From: Duganella sp. Root336D2
GTDB taxonomy: Bacteria > Pseudomonadota > Gammaproteobacteria > Burkholderiales > Burkholderiaceae_D
NCBI RefSeq assembly: GCF_001425005.1
Contig: NZ_LMDB01000001.1
Location: 436,393-500,392, forward strand
DNA: 64,000 nucleotides
Direction of reading: 5' to 3'
Shown here piece after piece: positions 51,988 through 60,876 of the stretch. Numbering within the stretch: the first letter of the stretch is position 1; every line of letters begins with the position of its first letter. The translations under genes and the position numbers were made by a program. Below the pieces are notes generated by a model. That model was not told the origin of the DNA, did no database searches, and saw only the letters and a list, made by a program, of their open reading frames with translations.

Positions 51988-52926
51988 TCAGCGCATATTG
52001 TCCAAGGCGCCGCGGGCGCCGCTAATGCGGCGTACCGCCGCGTTTCCATTTGTGGCAGTACAGCGGAGGATTACGGCCCAATACGATGTGGCGAGGCACG
52101 AGGTGCCTTCGAAGTAACCACGTTCACGTAGCACCTTATGCAGCGCTGGCAGTTTGTAGCCAGGTACGGTTGCGGCCATGTGATGTTCGACGTGGTAGTT
52201 GACGAAATTGGGCGCGACCAGCAAGCGCGCAAGCGGGCCAGCTAAAGTGGTGGCTGTATTCCGGCGCGGGTCGCGGTCCATGTGGTCGGGGACGCCGCCA
52301 TGCTCCCCCATCACGCGCAGGCGGACCAGTAGCGGGAAGACGAACAACTGCCCCAGCCACCAGCAACCATAGACTTGGGGCACTCCCAGCGCCCACAGTA
52401 CGGTGAAAATCATCCCGTGCATCACGAACACCGGATACAGCGCGCCACGATCGGTTGGCCGGAACTGGTAGGCGATCCCTTTCACACCATTGACTCCGGA
52501 GATGTCGCGCAGCAGTTTGCGCAGAAGGCTGGCCCGCGTCGCGGGATAGCTGGTGACGAAGGCCAGGTCCGGGTCATCACCGGTGCCTGCCCTGCGGTGG
52601 TGATCAAGGTGACCGCGCCGGTAAGCGGCGTAAGGCACATTCGGTAAAGCGCCGAAAATCCATTTCCCCATCCACTGGTTCACGCCGCGCGAGGTGAAGA
52701 AGTTTTCGTGTGCGGCATCGTGCGTCAGGATCGCGAAGCCAAGCGCGCGGCCTGTGAGCAGCACACTGGCAAGGATCCATGCAACCGGGTGATGCCACAG
52801 CGCAGGGAGCGCGAAGCCTGCGGCGACCAGCGCCACGTTGACGATCACGACGCCGGTGGCGCGCCAGTTGTCGGCCGTGGTGAAGGCACGGAGCTCTTGC
52901 TTGTCAATGTAGGAGAGGATGTTCAT
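51988..52926 (-). CDS. Membrane fatty-acid desaturase
   Basis: The 312-aa di-iron desaturase has three histidine boxes: HDAAH (residues 69-73), HLDHH (106-110) and HVEHH (245-249), set between hydrophobic segments. The GEHGGVPDHMDRDPRRN segment and the HVEHH box resemble beta-carotene hydroxylase-like or ring-substrate desaturases as well as acyl desaturases, so the substrate is open. It diverges from a GlxA/AraC-type regulator, which probably controls it. Confidence 0.85.
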   Translation of the reverse strand: MNILSYIDKQELRAFTTADNWRATGVVIVNVALVAAGFALPALWHHPVAWILASVLLTGRALGFAILTHDAAHENFFTSRGVNQWMGKWIFGALPNVPYAAYRRGHLDHHRRAGTGDDPDLAFVTSYPATRASLLRKLLRDISGVNGVKGIAYQFRPTDRGALYPVFVMHGMIFTVLWALGVPQVYGCWWLGQLFVFPLLVRLRVMGEHGGVPDHMDRDPRRNTATTLAGPLARLLVAPNFVNYHVEHHMAATVPGYKLPALHKVLRERGYFEGTSCLATSYWAVILRCTATNGNAAVRRISGARGALDNMR

Positions 52927-52974
52927 GCAGCCATCCTAGCCCCGGCATGTCGGACGCATGGTACATTATTCGCC

Positions 52975-53946
52975 ATGTCACATACTTTTTCAGCCATCAC
53001 GACAAGCATTTACATTGACCACAATTGCTGGGCGGGCGGCGTCATGCTGATTCGCGAGTTGTTGGCGGTTGCTGGCACTTTGAATGCTCGTGAGCCTGAT
53101 TTGCGAGCGGCAGCAATGTTCGAGGTATCGCTGGTTGGACCGACCATGCAACCGGTGCGTTCCTTTACTGGGCCGGCTCTGCTACCCGAACGCAGCCTGC
53201 GCAACGCCCTCCCGGCCGGCATACTGGTGCTGCCCTCCTTCTACGGGGACGTGCCCGCAAGCCCTGCCCTGCTGCGTTGGATCACCAGGCATTACGATGC
53301 CGGCGGCTGCATCCTGGCGTCTGCAAGCGGCGTGCGGATACTGGCGGAGACCGGCCTTCTCGATCGACGCGACGCCACCTGCAACCTGGCCGACCGGCGC
53401 GCGATCGCAGCAACGCGGCCGGCAGTGCGCCTGTCACCGCAGGCAGCGCTCGTTATCGATGGCAGGCTGATTACAGCAGCCAGCATTACGCCCACCATCG
53501 ATGCATGCGCGCATCTGGTAAGCCGCTTCCATGGCGAGACGGCGGCTTTGAAATTCGCTCGCTATGCGAACTCGGCGCGCCAGTTGGCGGGCATCGGCGT
53601 CGCCGGCGGCCAGCAGGAACATGGCGATGCACGCATGCTGGTGGCGCAAAGGTATATCGAACAACATAGCTGCGCCGGCATCACGCCCGATGACGTGGCG
53701 CGCCACATCGCCATGAGCCAGCGCAACCTGGCGCGGCGTTTCAGCGCGGCGCTCGGGGTCACCCCGGTGCAGTACATTCTTCAGTGCCGCATCGCGCAGG
53801 CCAAGCGCATGTTGGCAAAACCTAACGTGAGTTTGCGGCGTGTCGCGATTGAAACCGGTTTCAGCGATGAAGTGGTTTTCCGGCGCGCTTTCAAGCAGGT
53901 CGCAGGCCAGGCGCCAAGTACGTGGCGGGCGTTGATCGACAGCTAA
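52975..53946 (+). CDS. GlxA-type transcriptional regulator (DJ-1/PfpI + AraC HTH)
   Basis: The 323-aa regulator has an N-terminal class-I glutamine-amidotransferase-like domain (about residues 10-190). The usual nucleophile position is in CILASASGVRILAETGLL, with Ser where related enzymes have Cys, so it is a binding domain and not an enzyme. The C-terminal AraC helix-turn-helix pair follows (DDVARHIAMSQRNLARRFSA and RRVAIETGFSDEVVFRRAFK). It diverges from the desaturase with 48 bases between starts, which suggests it is the local regulator. The inducer is unknown. Confidence 0.88.
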   Translation: MSHTFSAITTSIYIDHNCWAGGVMLIRELLAVAGTLNAREPDLRAAAMFEVSLVGPTMQPVRSFTGPALLPERSLRNALPAGILVLPSFYGDVPASPALLRWITRHYDAGGCILASASGVRILAETGLLDRRDATCNLADRRAIAATRPAVRLSPQAALVIDGRLITAASITPTIDACAHLVSRFHGETAALKFARYANSARQLAGIGVAGGQQEHGDARMLVAQRYIEQHSCAGITPDDVARHIAMSQRNLARRFSAALGVTPVQYILQCRIAQAKRMLAKPNVSLRRVAIETGFSDEVVFRRAFKQVAGQAPSTWRALIDS

Positions 53947-54043
53947 CGGTTGTTGTTTAAAGGTGCCGGCCAGGCCTGCTGGGCTGTACATTCCCGCAGG
54001 GCAATGCCACCATGTGAACACACGATAAAAACAAACCATCGGG

Positions 54044-56008
54044 ATGAGAATCACAGCACTGCAAGGCCTCCTCTACAGGCCGCTGGCAGTCTTGCTGCTC
54101 GCGGCGGCGAACGCTTGCGCGCAAGATGCCGACTTGACTACTTTGCCGCTTGAGCAATTGATGTCGATGGAGGTGTATAGCGCCTCGCGCTTTAACCAGA
54201 AAGCGACACAAGCGCCTTCGAATGTAACCATCCTTACTTCGGCCGATATTCGCGCCTACGGATGGCGCACGCTCGCAGACGCCTTGCGCAGCATTCGCGG
54301 CCTGTACACCAGCAACGATCGCAGCTACAGCTACCTGGGCGCGCGCGGCTTCCTGCGTTCGGGCGACCTGAACACGCGCTTCCTGCTACAGATTGACGGC
54401 ACACGCATCAACGATCCGGTATTCGACCAGGCCCAGCTTGGCGGCGAATTTCCGCTCGACCTGGAGCTGGTGGACCGCATCGAATTCGTTCCAGGCCCGG
54501 GATCATCGATTTACGGCGCCAACGCATTTTTCGGCGTGATCAACGTCATTACGCGCCGCGCTGCGGACCTGGAAGGACCGCGCGCCATGCTGGAGGCGGG
54601 CCAGGCCGGCACGCGCTCCGGCAGCGCAACTTATGGCTGGCGCGATGGCGATGCAGAATTGCTGTTGTCGGCCAGCCGGGGCCTGAGCGATGGCCGCGAT
54701 TTGTACTTCCCAGAATTCCAGGGCACGGCGCAAGGGCTTGACTGGGAACGCATTACCCACCTCTTCGCACGCGCACAGTTTGGCGAATGGTCGATGACGC
54801 TGCTGGACGGCGCCCGCACCAAGGGCATGGCCACGGCCTCCTACGGGCAACCGTTCAACGTCCCCGGCGGCCAGACGCTGGATCGCCTGCGCCTGGCGGA
54901 AGTTGGCTATCGCAGCCAGGTGCTGCCGATGCACGGCGAATTGACAGGCCGCATCTTCCACGGCGATTATCATTACGAAGGACTCTTCGTCAACAACGAA
55001 CCATTCGGCTCGATCAACCTTGACCAGACTCGCGCCCGCTGGTGGGGCGCGGAAGCCAGCCTGTTCCTGCAATTGACGGCCACGCAGAAACTGGTCGTCG
55101 GCGCCGAATACCAGTACAACAGCAAACTGACGCTGCAGAACTACGATATCGAACCGCGCATCGTCTACCTCGACGACGTGGCATACGGCAAACGCCTGGG
55201 CATCTATGCGCAAGACGAAATCACGCTGGCAGAAGGCCTGCTGCTGAACGCCGGAGTGCGTTATGACAGGGAATCCAGCACCGGCGGCGTGTTCAGCCCG
55301 CGCCTGGCGCTGATTGCCGAAGTGGCGCGCGAGACAACGCTCAAGGCCATCTACGGCAGCGCCTTCCGCGCCCCGAACAGCTATGAGCTGTTCTACGGCA
55401 TCGACGGGCAAGGCGGCCAACTGGCAAATCCAAACCTCGGCCGCGAGAGAATTCGCAGCCACGAGCTGTCTCTGGTGCGCCAGCTTGGCCCGAACGCGCG
55501 CTTTACGCTGACCGTCTATGCGAATCAGGCGTCTGGCTTGATCACCGAAGTCGATGACGAGGAGCTGGGCTTGCCGATCTTCCGCAATGTCGGCCGCAAC
55601 CGCGCCCGCGGACTGGAGATGGAATATGAACGCTCCTGGAACAACGGGGCCAGGATGCGCGCCAGCCTGGCGCGGCAGCAGGTGAGCAACGCCGCCGGCG
55701 AAGTCAATTCACCGCGCTGGCTGGCAAAGCTGAATACCACTGGGCACCTATCCGGCGCCTGGCACGCAGGCGTGGAAGGCCAGTATGTCAGCGCGCGCGG
55801 CCTGATTGGCGGCGGCGAGGCAGGCGGCTTTGTGCTGGCCAACCTGAACCTCTTTTCCGTCGGTCTTACGCGCCACCTCGACGCTTCGTTCGGCGTGCAA
55901 AACCTGTTCGACCGCCACTACGCCGATCCTGTTTCGCTGGGCTACCGGCAACGCTCCATGGAACAGGATGGACGCCGCGTCTACTTCAAGCTGAAGGCGG
56001 CCTACTGA
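54044..56008 (+). CDS. TonB-dependent outer membrane receptor
   Basis: The 654-aa receptor has a signal peptide ending near ANACA, a TonB-box region (LPLEQLMSMEVYSASRFNQ), a plug domain (APSNVTILTSADIRAYGWRT, then VPGPGSSIYGANAFFGVINV), and a 22-strand barrel ending in RVYFKLKAAY. The DLTTLPLEQLMSMEV opening is shared with receptors paired with YfiR-family proteins. Its stop overlaps the YfiR-like start (TGATG). The ligand is unknown; in this gene order the receptor may act as the sensor of the downstream c-di-GMP module. Confidence 0.9.
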   Translation: MRITALQGLLYRPLAVLLLAAANACAQDADLTTLPLEQLMSMEVYSASRFNQKATQAPSNVTILTSADIRAYGWRTLADALRSIRGLYTSNDRSYSYLGARGFLRSGDLNTRFLLQIDGTRINDPVFDQAQLGGEFPLDLELVDRIEFVPGPGSSIYGANAFFGVINVITRRAADLEGPRAMLEAGQAGTRSGSATYGWRDGDAELLLSASRGLSDGRDLYFPEFQGTAQGLDWERITHLFARAQFGEWSMTLLDGARTKGMATASYGQPFNVPGGQTLDRLRLAEVGYRSQVLPMHGELTGRIFHGDYHYEGLFVNNEPFGSINLDQTRARWWGAEASLFLQLTATQKLVVGAEYQYNSKLTLQNYDIEPRIVYLDDVAYGKRLGIYAQDEITLAEGLLLNAGVRYDRESSTGGVFSPRLALIAEVARETTLKAIYGSAFRAPNSYELFYGIDGQGGQLANPNLGRERIRSHELSLVRQLGPNARFTLTVYANQASGLITEVDDEELGLPIFRNVGRNRARGLEMEYERSWNNGARMRASLARQQVSNAAGEVNSPRWLAKLNTTGHLSGAWHAGVEGQYVSARGLIGGGEAGGFVLANLNLFSVGLTRHLDASFGVQNLFDRHYADPVSLGYRQRSMEQDGRRVYFKLKAAY

Positions 56009-56547
56009 TGATGCGCCACCTTTTCGCCCTCCTGCTCCTGCTGGTGATAGGAGGCGAGCAGGCGCGCGCCCAGCTTCCTGCTGGCGCGGACGAGGCGGAA
56101 CTGAAAGCAGCCATACTGTTCAACTTTGCGCTGTTCACCGAATGGCCTGCGGACACCCTGCCCGCCAATGCACCGCTGCGCCTGTGCGTCTTCCAGGGCA
56201 ACGCCTTGCTGACGGCACTGAGCGGCTTGCAGGAGAAACAGGTCAACGGGCATCGCGTTTTGGTGCGCACGCTGCCGGCCACGCCTGGCGGAGCGCAACT
56301 GGCGACCTGCCATTTATTGGTGCTGGACGCGCAGGACCGCGAACGGTGGGCGCTGCTGAAGCATGACCTGGCAACCAGCAGCGTGCTGACCATCGCCGAT
56401 GACCGGATCATTGGCGCCAACGGCGCCATGATTTCCTTTGGTATCGATAATCGCCGCGTGGGCTTCGACGTGGACATGGTGCCCGTACGCCAGGCGCGGC
56501 TGACCCTCAGTTCCAAGCTATTGCGGCTGGCAAGGAGTGTGCAATGA
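56008..56547 (+). CDS. YfiR-family periplasmic protein
   Basis: The 179-aa exported protein has signal peptide [21 protein letters not shown] and the DUF4154/YfiR domain ([19 protein letters not shown], later [19 protein letters not shown], a strong family pattern). In Pseudomonas, YfiR holds the diguanylate cyclase YfiN inactive from the periplasm. Here it lies directly before a GGDEF-EAL protein with an ATGA overlap, which supports the same partnership. Two adjacent ATG codons (56008, 56011) could start it. Confidence 0.88.
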   Translation: MMRHLFALLLLLVIGGEQARAQLPAGADEAELKAAILFNFALFTEWPADTLPANAPLRLCVFQGNALLTALSGLQEKQVNGHRVLVRTLPATPGGAQLATCHLLVLDAQDRERWALLKHDLATSSVLTIADDRIIGANGAMISFGIDNRRVGFDVDMVPVRQARLTLSSKLLRLARSVQ

Positions 56548-58433
56548 AGTCGCGCGCCAAAACCGCGCTGTTGCCAATCGGCAGCAAGGTAGTCCGTTCC
56601 ACCATGCTGGCGGCGGGCGCCGCACTATGCCTGGCCGGCATGCTGATGGTGGTGTTCCAGTTTATGGCCCTGCGCAGCACCTTGCTGCGCGACCTGCAGG
56701 TGCAAGCCCGCATTGTTGGCAACAACAGCACGGCCGCCCTGCTTTTCAGCGACGCCCGCGCAGCGGAGGAAATTCTCAACGGCCTGTCCGCCTCGCCCAG
56801 CGTGCAAAGCGCGAACATCATTGTCGGCAGCACGCCGCTGGCGCAGTTCCGCCGCAATGCCGCGCCAGTGCCGGAGCTGCCGATCAGCGAGGCCGGCGAA
56901 TCCCTGCACGAATACGGCATGGACTACATCGAAGTGCAGGAGCCAATCACAGTCGACCACAAGCTTATCGGCAGCGTTTCGATCCGAGCCACCCTGCTGC
57001 CGTTATACCGGCGTTCGCTGGCCTTCGCCACTTTCACTGCATTTGCCACCCTGGGTTCGTTTGCACTGGCATGGCTGCTGGTGCGGCGCATGCGGGTCGC
57101 GGTAGCGCAGGCGGAGCAGAACCTGCACGTGCTGGCGCATATCGATCCCGTCACCTGCCTGCCAAACCGCAATGCGTTCAACGACCGGCTGGCCCATGCC
57201 CTGAAGCGCGCGGACCGCCAGGAGACCAGCGTCAGCCTGCTGCTGCTGGACCTCGACAACTTCAAGGTCGTCAACGACACCCTGGGCCATGATATTGGCG
57301 ACATGCTGTTGCGCCAGGTTGCCGAGCGACTTGGGCAGATGCTACGCAGCACCGACATCATCTGCCGCATCGGCGGCGACGAATTCGTGGTGATCGTTGA
57401 ACCGGCCGACGATGAATTGGAACCGGACCAGGTGGCCCGCAAGATCCTGCGCGCGCTGGCGGAGCCTTTCATGGTCGAGACCCATCAACTGTTTGTCAGC
57501 GCCAGCATCGGCGTCAGCGTGTATCCGAAGGATGCCCCGAATGCGGCGGCGGTGGTGCGCTGCGCCGACATCGCGATGTACCACGCCAAGAACAAGGGCA
57601 AGAATGCCTACGAAGTCTTCCACGAGGAGATGGCGCATAGAGCCAGCAAGCGCCTGGCGCTGGAGGCCAACCTGCGCAAGGCCTTGCAGAACAACGAGCT
57701 GTCCTTGCATTACCAGCCGCAGATCGACGTGCGCACTGGCCGCATGTGCGGCATGGAGGTGCTGGTGCGCTGGCATTGCGCGGCTTTGGGCGGCATGGTG
57801 AGCCCGGCGGAGTTCATTCCGGTGGCGGAAGAAAGCGGCGTGATCGTGCCCTTGGGCCGCTGGGTGCTGCAAATGGCGATCCGGCAGGCCGCCGCTTGGC
57901 GCAAAGCAGGCTTGATGGAGGACATCGAGCACGTCGCGGTCAATGTGTCTGCTTGCCAGACCAAGGATGCACAGCTGATGTACGAGGTGCAGGCCTTGTT
58001 GATGGAGACCGGCCTGCCGCCTCGCTTGCTGGAGCTGGAGATCACCGAAGGCGTGTTGATGGAGAACGTGAACGCCAATATCGCCTTGCTGCACAAGATA
58101 CAGGCGGCCGGCATCCATCTCTCGATCGACGATTTCGGGACCGGGTATTCGTCAATGGCTTACCTGAAACGCTTCCCGATCGACCAGCTCAAGATCGACC
58201 GCAGCTTTGTCAATGCAGTGCCGGGCGATGGCGCGGCGATTGCGAAGGCGATCATTGCGATGGCGCATTCGCTGAATATGACGGTGGTGGCGGAGGGTGT
58301 GGAGACCGAGGAACAGGTGGCCTTCCTGTCGGATGCGGGGTGTGATGTGATGCAGGGGTATTACTTTGCGCGGCCGATGCCGGCGGAGCAACTGGAGGCG
58401 TTGCTGCGCGAACGCCGCCTGTGGGCGGCTTAG
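56544..58433 (+). CDS. GGDEF-EAL c-di-GMP enzyme with periplasmic sensor (YfiN-like front end)
   Basis: The 629-aa inner-membrane protein has two membrane helices (about residues 20-45 and 155-180) around a periplasmic CHASE8-like domain. The GGDEF domain has intact GGDEF (277-281) and an intact inhibitory RxxD site (RSTD, 268-271). The EAL domain reads EVL (405-407) in place of EAL, but keeps DDFGTGYSS and AEGVETEEQ, so it may still be active. YfiN proteins end after GGDEF; the added EAL makes this a bifunctional variant. It is coupled to the YfiR-like gene by ATGA. Confidence 0.9.
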   Translation: MKSRAKTALLPIGSKVVRSTMLAAGAALCLAGMLMVVFQFMALRSTLLRDLQVQARIVGNNSTAALLFSDARAAEEILNGLSASPSVQSANIIVGSTPLAQFRRNAAPVPELPISEAGESLHEYGMDYIEVQEPITVDHKLIGSVSIRATLLPLYRRSLAFATFTAFATLGSFALAWLLVRRMRVAVAQAEQNLHVLAHIDPVTCLPNRNAFNDRLAHALKRADRQETSVSLLLLDLDNFKVVNDTLGHDIGDMLLRQVAERLGQMLRSTDIICRIGGDEFVVIVEPADDELEPDQVARKILRALAEPFMVETHQLFVSASIGVSVYPKDAPNAAAVVRCADIAMYHAKNKGKNAYEVFHEEMAHRASKRLALEANLRKALQNNELSLHYQPQIDVRTGRMCGMEVLVRWHCAALGGMVSPAEFIPVAEESGVIVPLGRWVLQMAIRQAAAWRKAGLMEDIEHVAVNVSACQTKDAQLMYEVQALLMETGLPPRLLELEITEGVLMENVNANIALLHKIQAAGIHLSIDDFGTGYSSMAYLKRFPIDQLKIDRSFVNAVPGDGAAIAKAIIAMAHSLNMTVVAEGVETEEQVAFLSDAGCDVMQGYYFARPMPAEQLEALLRERRLWAA

Positions 58434-58434
58434 G

Positions 58435-58579
58435 AAACCGGTAAACCAGGGTCTGACCCGCAGGGTCAGCCCTGTCAACTCAACCGCTAGGGGTTGGTTT
58501 TAGGCCGTTGATTTTCGTCGAGAGTCAAAGGCCTCAAACCCAACAAACGGCTGCGGGTCAGACCCCGCCTTACCGGTTT
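58435..58579. repeat. 145-bp inverted-repeat element
   Basis: The outer 29 bases at each end are inverted copies with three mismatches (58435-58463 and 58551-58579), containing GGGTCTGACCC-type cores. A second, less perfect dyad lies inside (GTTGGTTTTAGGCC at about 58494-58507 with GGCCTCAAACCCAAC at about 58530-58544). The whole element could fold into one long hairpin. It fills the space between convergent genes and supplies the prfC stop codon. It resembles a REP/BIME or small non-autonomous mobile element; I found no second copy in this window. Confidence 0.7.
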
Positions 58580-60210
58580 TAGTCCAGCTTGGTCGCGTGT
58601 TCGCGCGTTGCGTGGAAGGTCAGCTTCGGCCAACGCTCCTGGGTCAGGCGCAGGTTGACGCCGGAAGTCGCCAGGTAAGCCATATTGCCCGCAGCGTCAT
58701 AAGCCACGTTATGGCCCAGTGCCGCCTCGAAGTCGGCCAGCATCTTCTTGTCGTCGCAGGAAACCCAGCGCGCAGTCGAAATCGAAGTGCCTTCGAACAC
58801 CGCATCCACGCCGTATTCGTTCAACAGGCGGGAAGCCACCACTTCGAACTGCAGCACGCCGACCGCGCCCAGCACCACTTCACCGCCCAGCACTGGCTTG
58901 AACACCTGCACCGCGCCCTCTTCGCCCAACTGCTGCAAACCCTTCTGCAGTTGCTTGATCTTCAGCGGGTTACGGATACGCACCTGGCGGAAGAAGTCCG
59001 GCGCGAAGTAAGGGATGCCGGTGAACTGCAGCATCTCGCCTTCCGAGAAGGAGTCGCCGATCTGCATATTGCCGTGGTTCGGCAGGCCGATGATATCGCC
59101 CGCGTAAGCCTCTTCCACCTGTTCGCGCGAAGACGCCATGAACGTCACCACGGACGACACTTTCACCTCGCGGTTCAGGCGCAGGTGCTTGACCTTCATG
59201 CCGCGCTCGAATTTGCCCGAGCAAACGCGCAGGAAAGCAATACGGTCGCGGTGCGCCGGGTCCATATTGGCCTGGATCTTGAACACGAAGCCGGAGAACT
59301 TCTCTTCGGTCGGCTGCACGGTGCGCACCGAAGCGTCGCGCGATTCCGGCGCAGGCGCCCAGTCGACCAGCGCGGACAGGATCTCGCGCACGCCGAAGTT
59401 GTTGATCGCGGAACCGAAGAAGACCGGGGTCTGCTTGCCAGCCAGGAAGTCTTCCAGGCTGAATGGATGGGAGGCGCCGTGCACCAGTTCCACCTCCATG
59501 CGCAGCTGGTCCATCTCCATCGGGAACATCTCCTGCAGGCGCGGATTGTCGATGCCCTTGATGACCTCGAAACCCTGCAAGCTCTCTTCGCCAGCGCGGA
59601 ACAGCAGGATCTCGTCGTTGATCAGGTGGTACACGCCGCGGAAGTTCTTGCCCATGCCGATCGGCCAGGTCACCGGCGCGCACTGGATCTTCAGCACAGA
59701 CTCAACTTCATCCAGCAGCTCCAGCGGATCGCGGCATTCGCGGTCCAGCTTGTTCATGAAGGTGACGATCGGCGTATGACGCATGCGGCAGACGTCCAGC
59801 AGCTTGATGGTCTGCGCTTCCACACCCTTGGCGGCGTCGATCACCATCAGGCCCGAGTCGACCGCGGTCAGCACGCGATAGGTGTCCTCCGAGAAGTCCT
59901 GGTGCCCGGGGGTGTCGAGCAGGTTGATAATGTGGTCGCGGAATTCAAACTGCATCACCGAGGAAGCCACGGAAATGCCGCGCTGCTTCTCGATTTCCAT
60001 CCAGTCGGAGGTGGCGTGGCGGCCGCTCTTGCGCGCCTTGACGGTACCGGCCATCTGGATCGCGCCCGAGAACAGCAGCAGCTTCTCGGTCAGCGTGGTT
60101 TTACCCGCATCCGGGTGGGAAATAATGCCGAAAGTACGGCGGCGAGCGACTTCGCGCGCAATCAGCGCGGGGGTCTTGCTCGAAGATTGAATTTGGATAT
60201 CGTCAGACAT
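58579..60210 (-). CDS. prfC: Peptide chain release factor 3
   Basis: RF3 is a GTPase that ejects RF1 and RF2 from the ribosome. The 543-aa protein has the GTP-binding motifs HPDAGKTTL (near residue 32), [12 protein letters not shown] and MNKLDRE, followed by EF-G-like domains II and III. The segment [20 protein letters not shown] is characteristic of RF3 and separates it from EF-G. The TAA stop lies inside the inverted-repeat element. Confidence 0.97.
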   Translation of the reverse strand: MSDDIQIQSSSKTPALIAREVARRRTFGIISHPDAGKTTLTEKLLLFSGAIQMAGTVKARKSGRHATSDWMEIEKQRGISVASSVMQFEFRDHIINLLDTPGHQDFSEDTYRVLTAVDSGLMVIDAAKGVEAQTIKLLDVCRMRHTPIVTFMNKLDRECRDPLELLDEVESVLKIQCAPVTWPIGMGKNFRGVYHLINDEILLFRAGEESLQGFEVIKGIDNPRLQEMFPMEMDQLRMEVELVHGASHPFSLEDFLAGKQTPVFFGSAINNFGVREILSALVDWAPAPESRDASVRTVQPTEEKFSGFVFKIQANMDPAHRDRIAFLRVCSGKFERGMKVKHLRLNREVKVSSVVTFMASSREQVEEAYAGDIIGLPNHGNMQIGDSFSEGEMLQFTGIPYFAPDFFRQVRIRNPLKIKQLQKGLQQLGEEGAVQVFKPVLGGEVVLGAVGVLQFEVVASRLLNEYGVDAVFEGTSISTARWVSCDDKKMLADFEAALGHNVAYDAAGNMAYLATSGVNLRLTQERWPKLTFHATREHATKLD

Positions 60211-60266
60211 GATGGCAGCCAGCGGTTGGCGCAGACGGAAAACCCGCTATTTTACCACCACTCCCC

Positions 60267-60866
60267 TCACATCCGGAGGGCGTAATCGAGCATCACTTGC
60301 AGCGCCACGTGGCCGCGCACGGCAATACGCCCGATACGGCCGGGTTGGAAGCGAACGCTGGCGAAAGCCGCCAGCAGCATCTGCTTTTCTTTCTCGGACA
60401 TTGGCGAATCCAGGGCGACGCGTTCGACGGCGCCTTCATCGCTGATCCAGACTTGCAGGTCTACCGCTTGCGGGGTAATGCCCGGCACTACCAGCAGTTT
60501 GCCGCCAACCAGGCCTTCCGCTACTTCCGGCTGCTGCGTCATGGCGCTGGCGCCGAAGTAATGCCTCTCTTGCACTTCGACGCCGTCGTTCCCGCCCGCT
60601 TCCGCCTGAGGCCGCAGCTCGGCAGCTGGTGCCGGCCTGCTGGCCGGCACCGCCGCCGTCAGATCCGCCGCGGCCAGCGTCACCCTGTCTTGCGCTGCCG
60701 GCCGCACGGCACCGACCAGGCGCACCATCATGGCCGGACCTGGCTGCGCCGCGTTGCCGCCTTCCCTGGCGACGCGGCTTGCATGGCCCACCAGGAACAG
60801 CGCCAGGCCGACGTGCACCAGCGCCGATACGGCCAGCGCCAGCCAGGGGCGGAGACGGCTCACCAT
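60267..60866 (-). CDS. Short TonB-like protein
   Basis: The 199-aa protein has an N-terminal membrane anchor (RPWLALAVSALVHVGLALF), an alanine/proline-rich linker, and a C-terminal domain resembling TonB C-terminal folds (LQVWISDEGAVERVALDSPM, then FASVRFQPGRIGRIAVRG). The proline-rich span is short for a TonB that must cross the periplasm, so it may be a shortened energy transducer or a TonB-like partner. It starts 10 bases after the pilY1 stop and is probably co-transcribed. The ATG at 60866 is preferred. Confidence 0.7.
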   Translation of the reverse strand: MVSRLRPWLALAVSALVHVGLALFLVGHASRVAREGGNAAQPGPAMMVRLVGAVRPAAQDRVTLAAADLTAAVPASRPAPAAELRPQAEAGGNDGVEVQERHYFGASAMTQQPEVAEGLVGGKLLVVPGITPQAVDLQVWISDEGAVERVALDSPMSEKEKQMLLAAFASVRFQPGRIGRIAVRGHVALQVMLDYALRM

Positions 60867-60876
60867 CACAGGCCGG

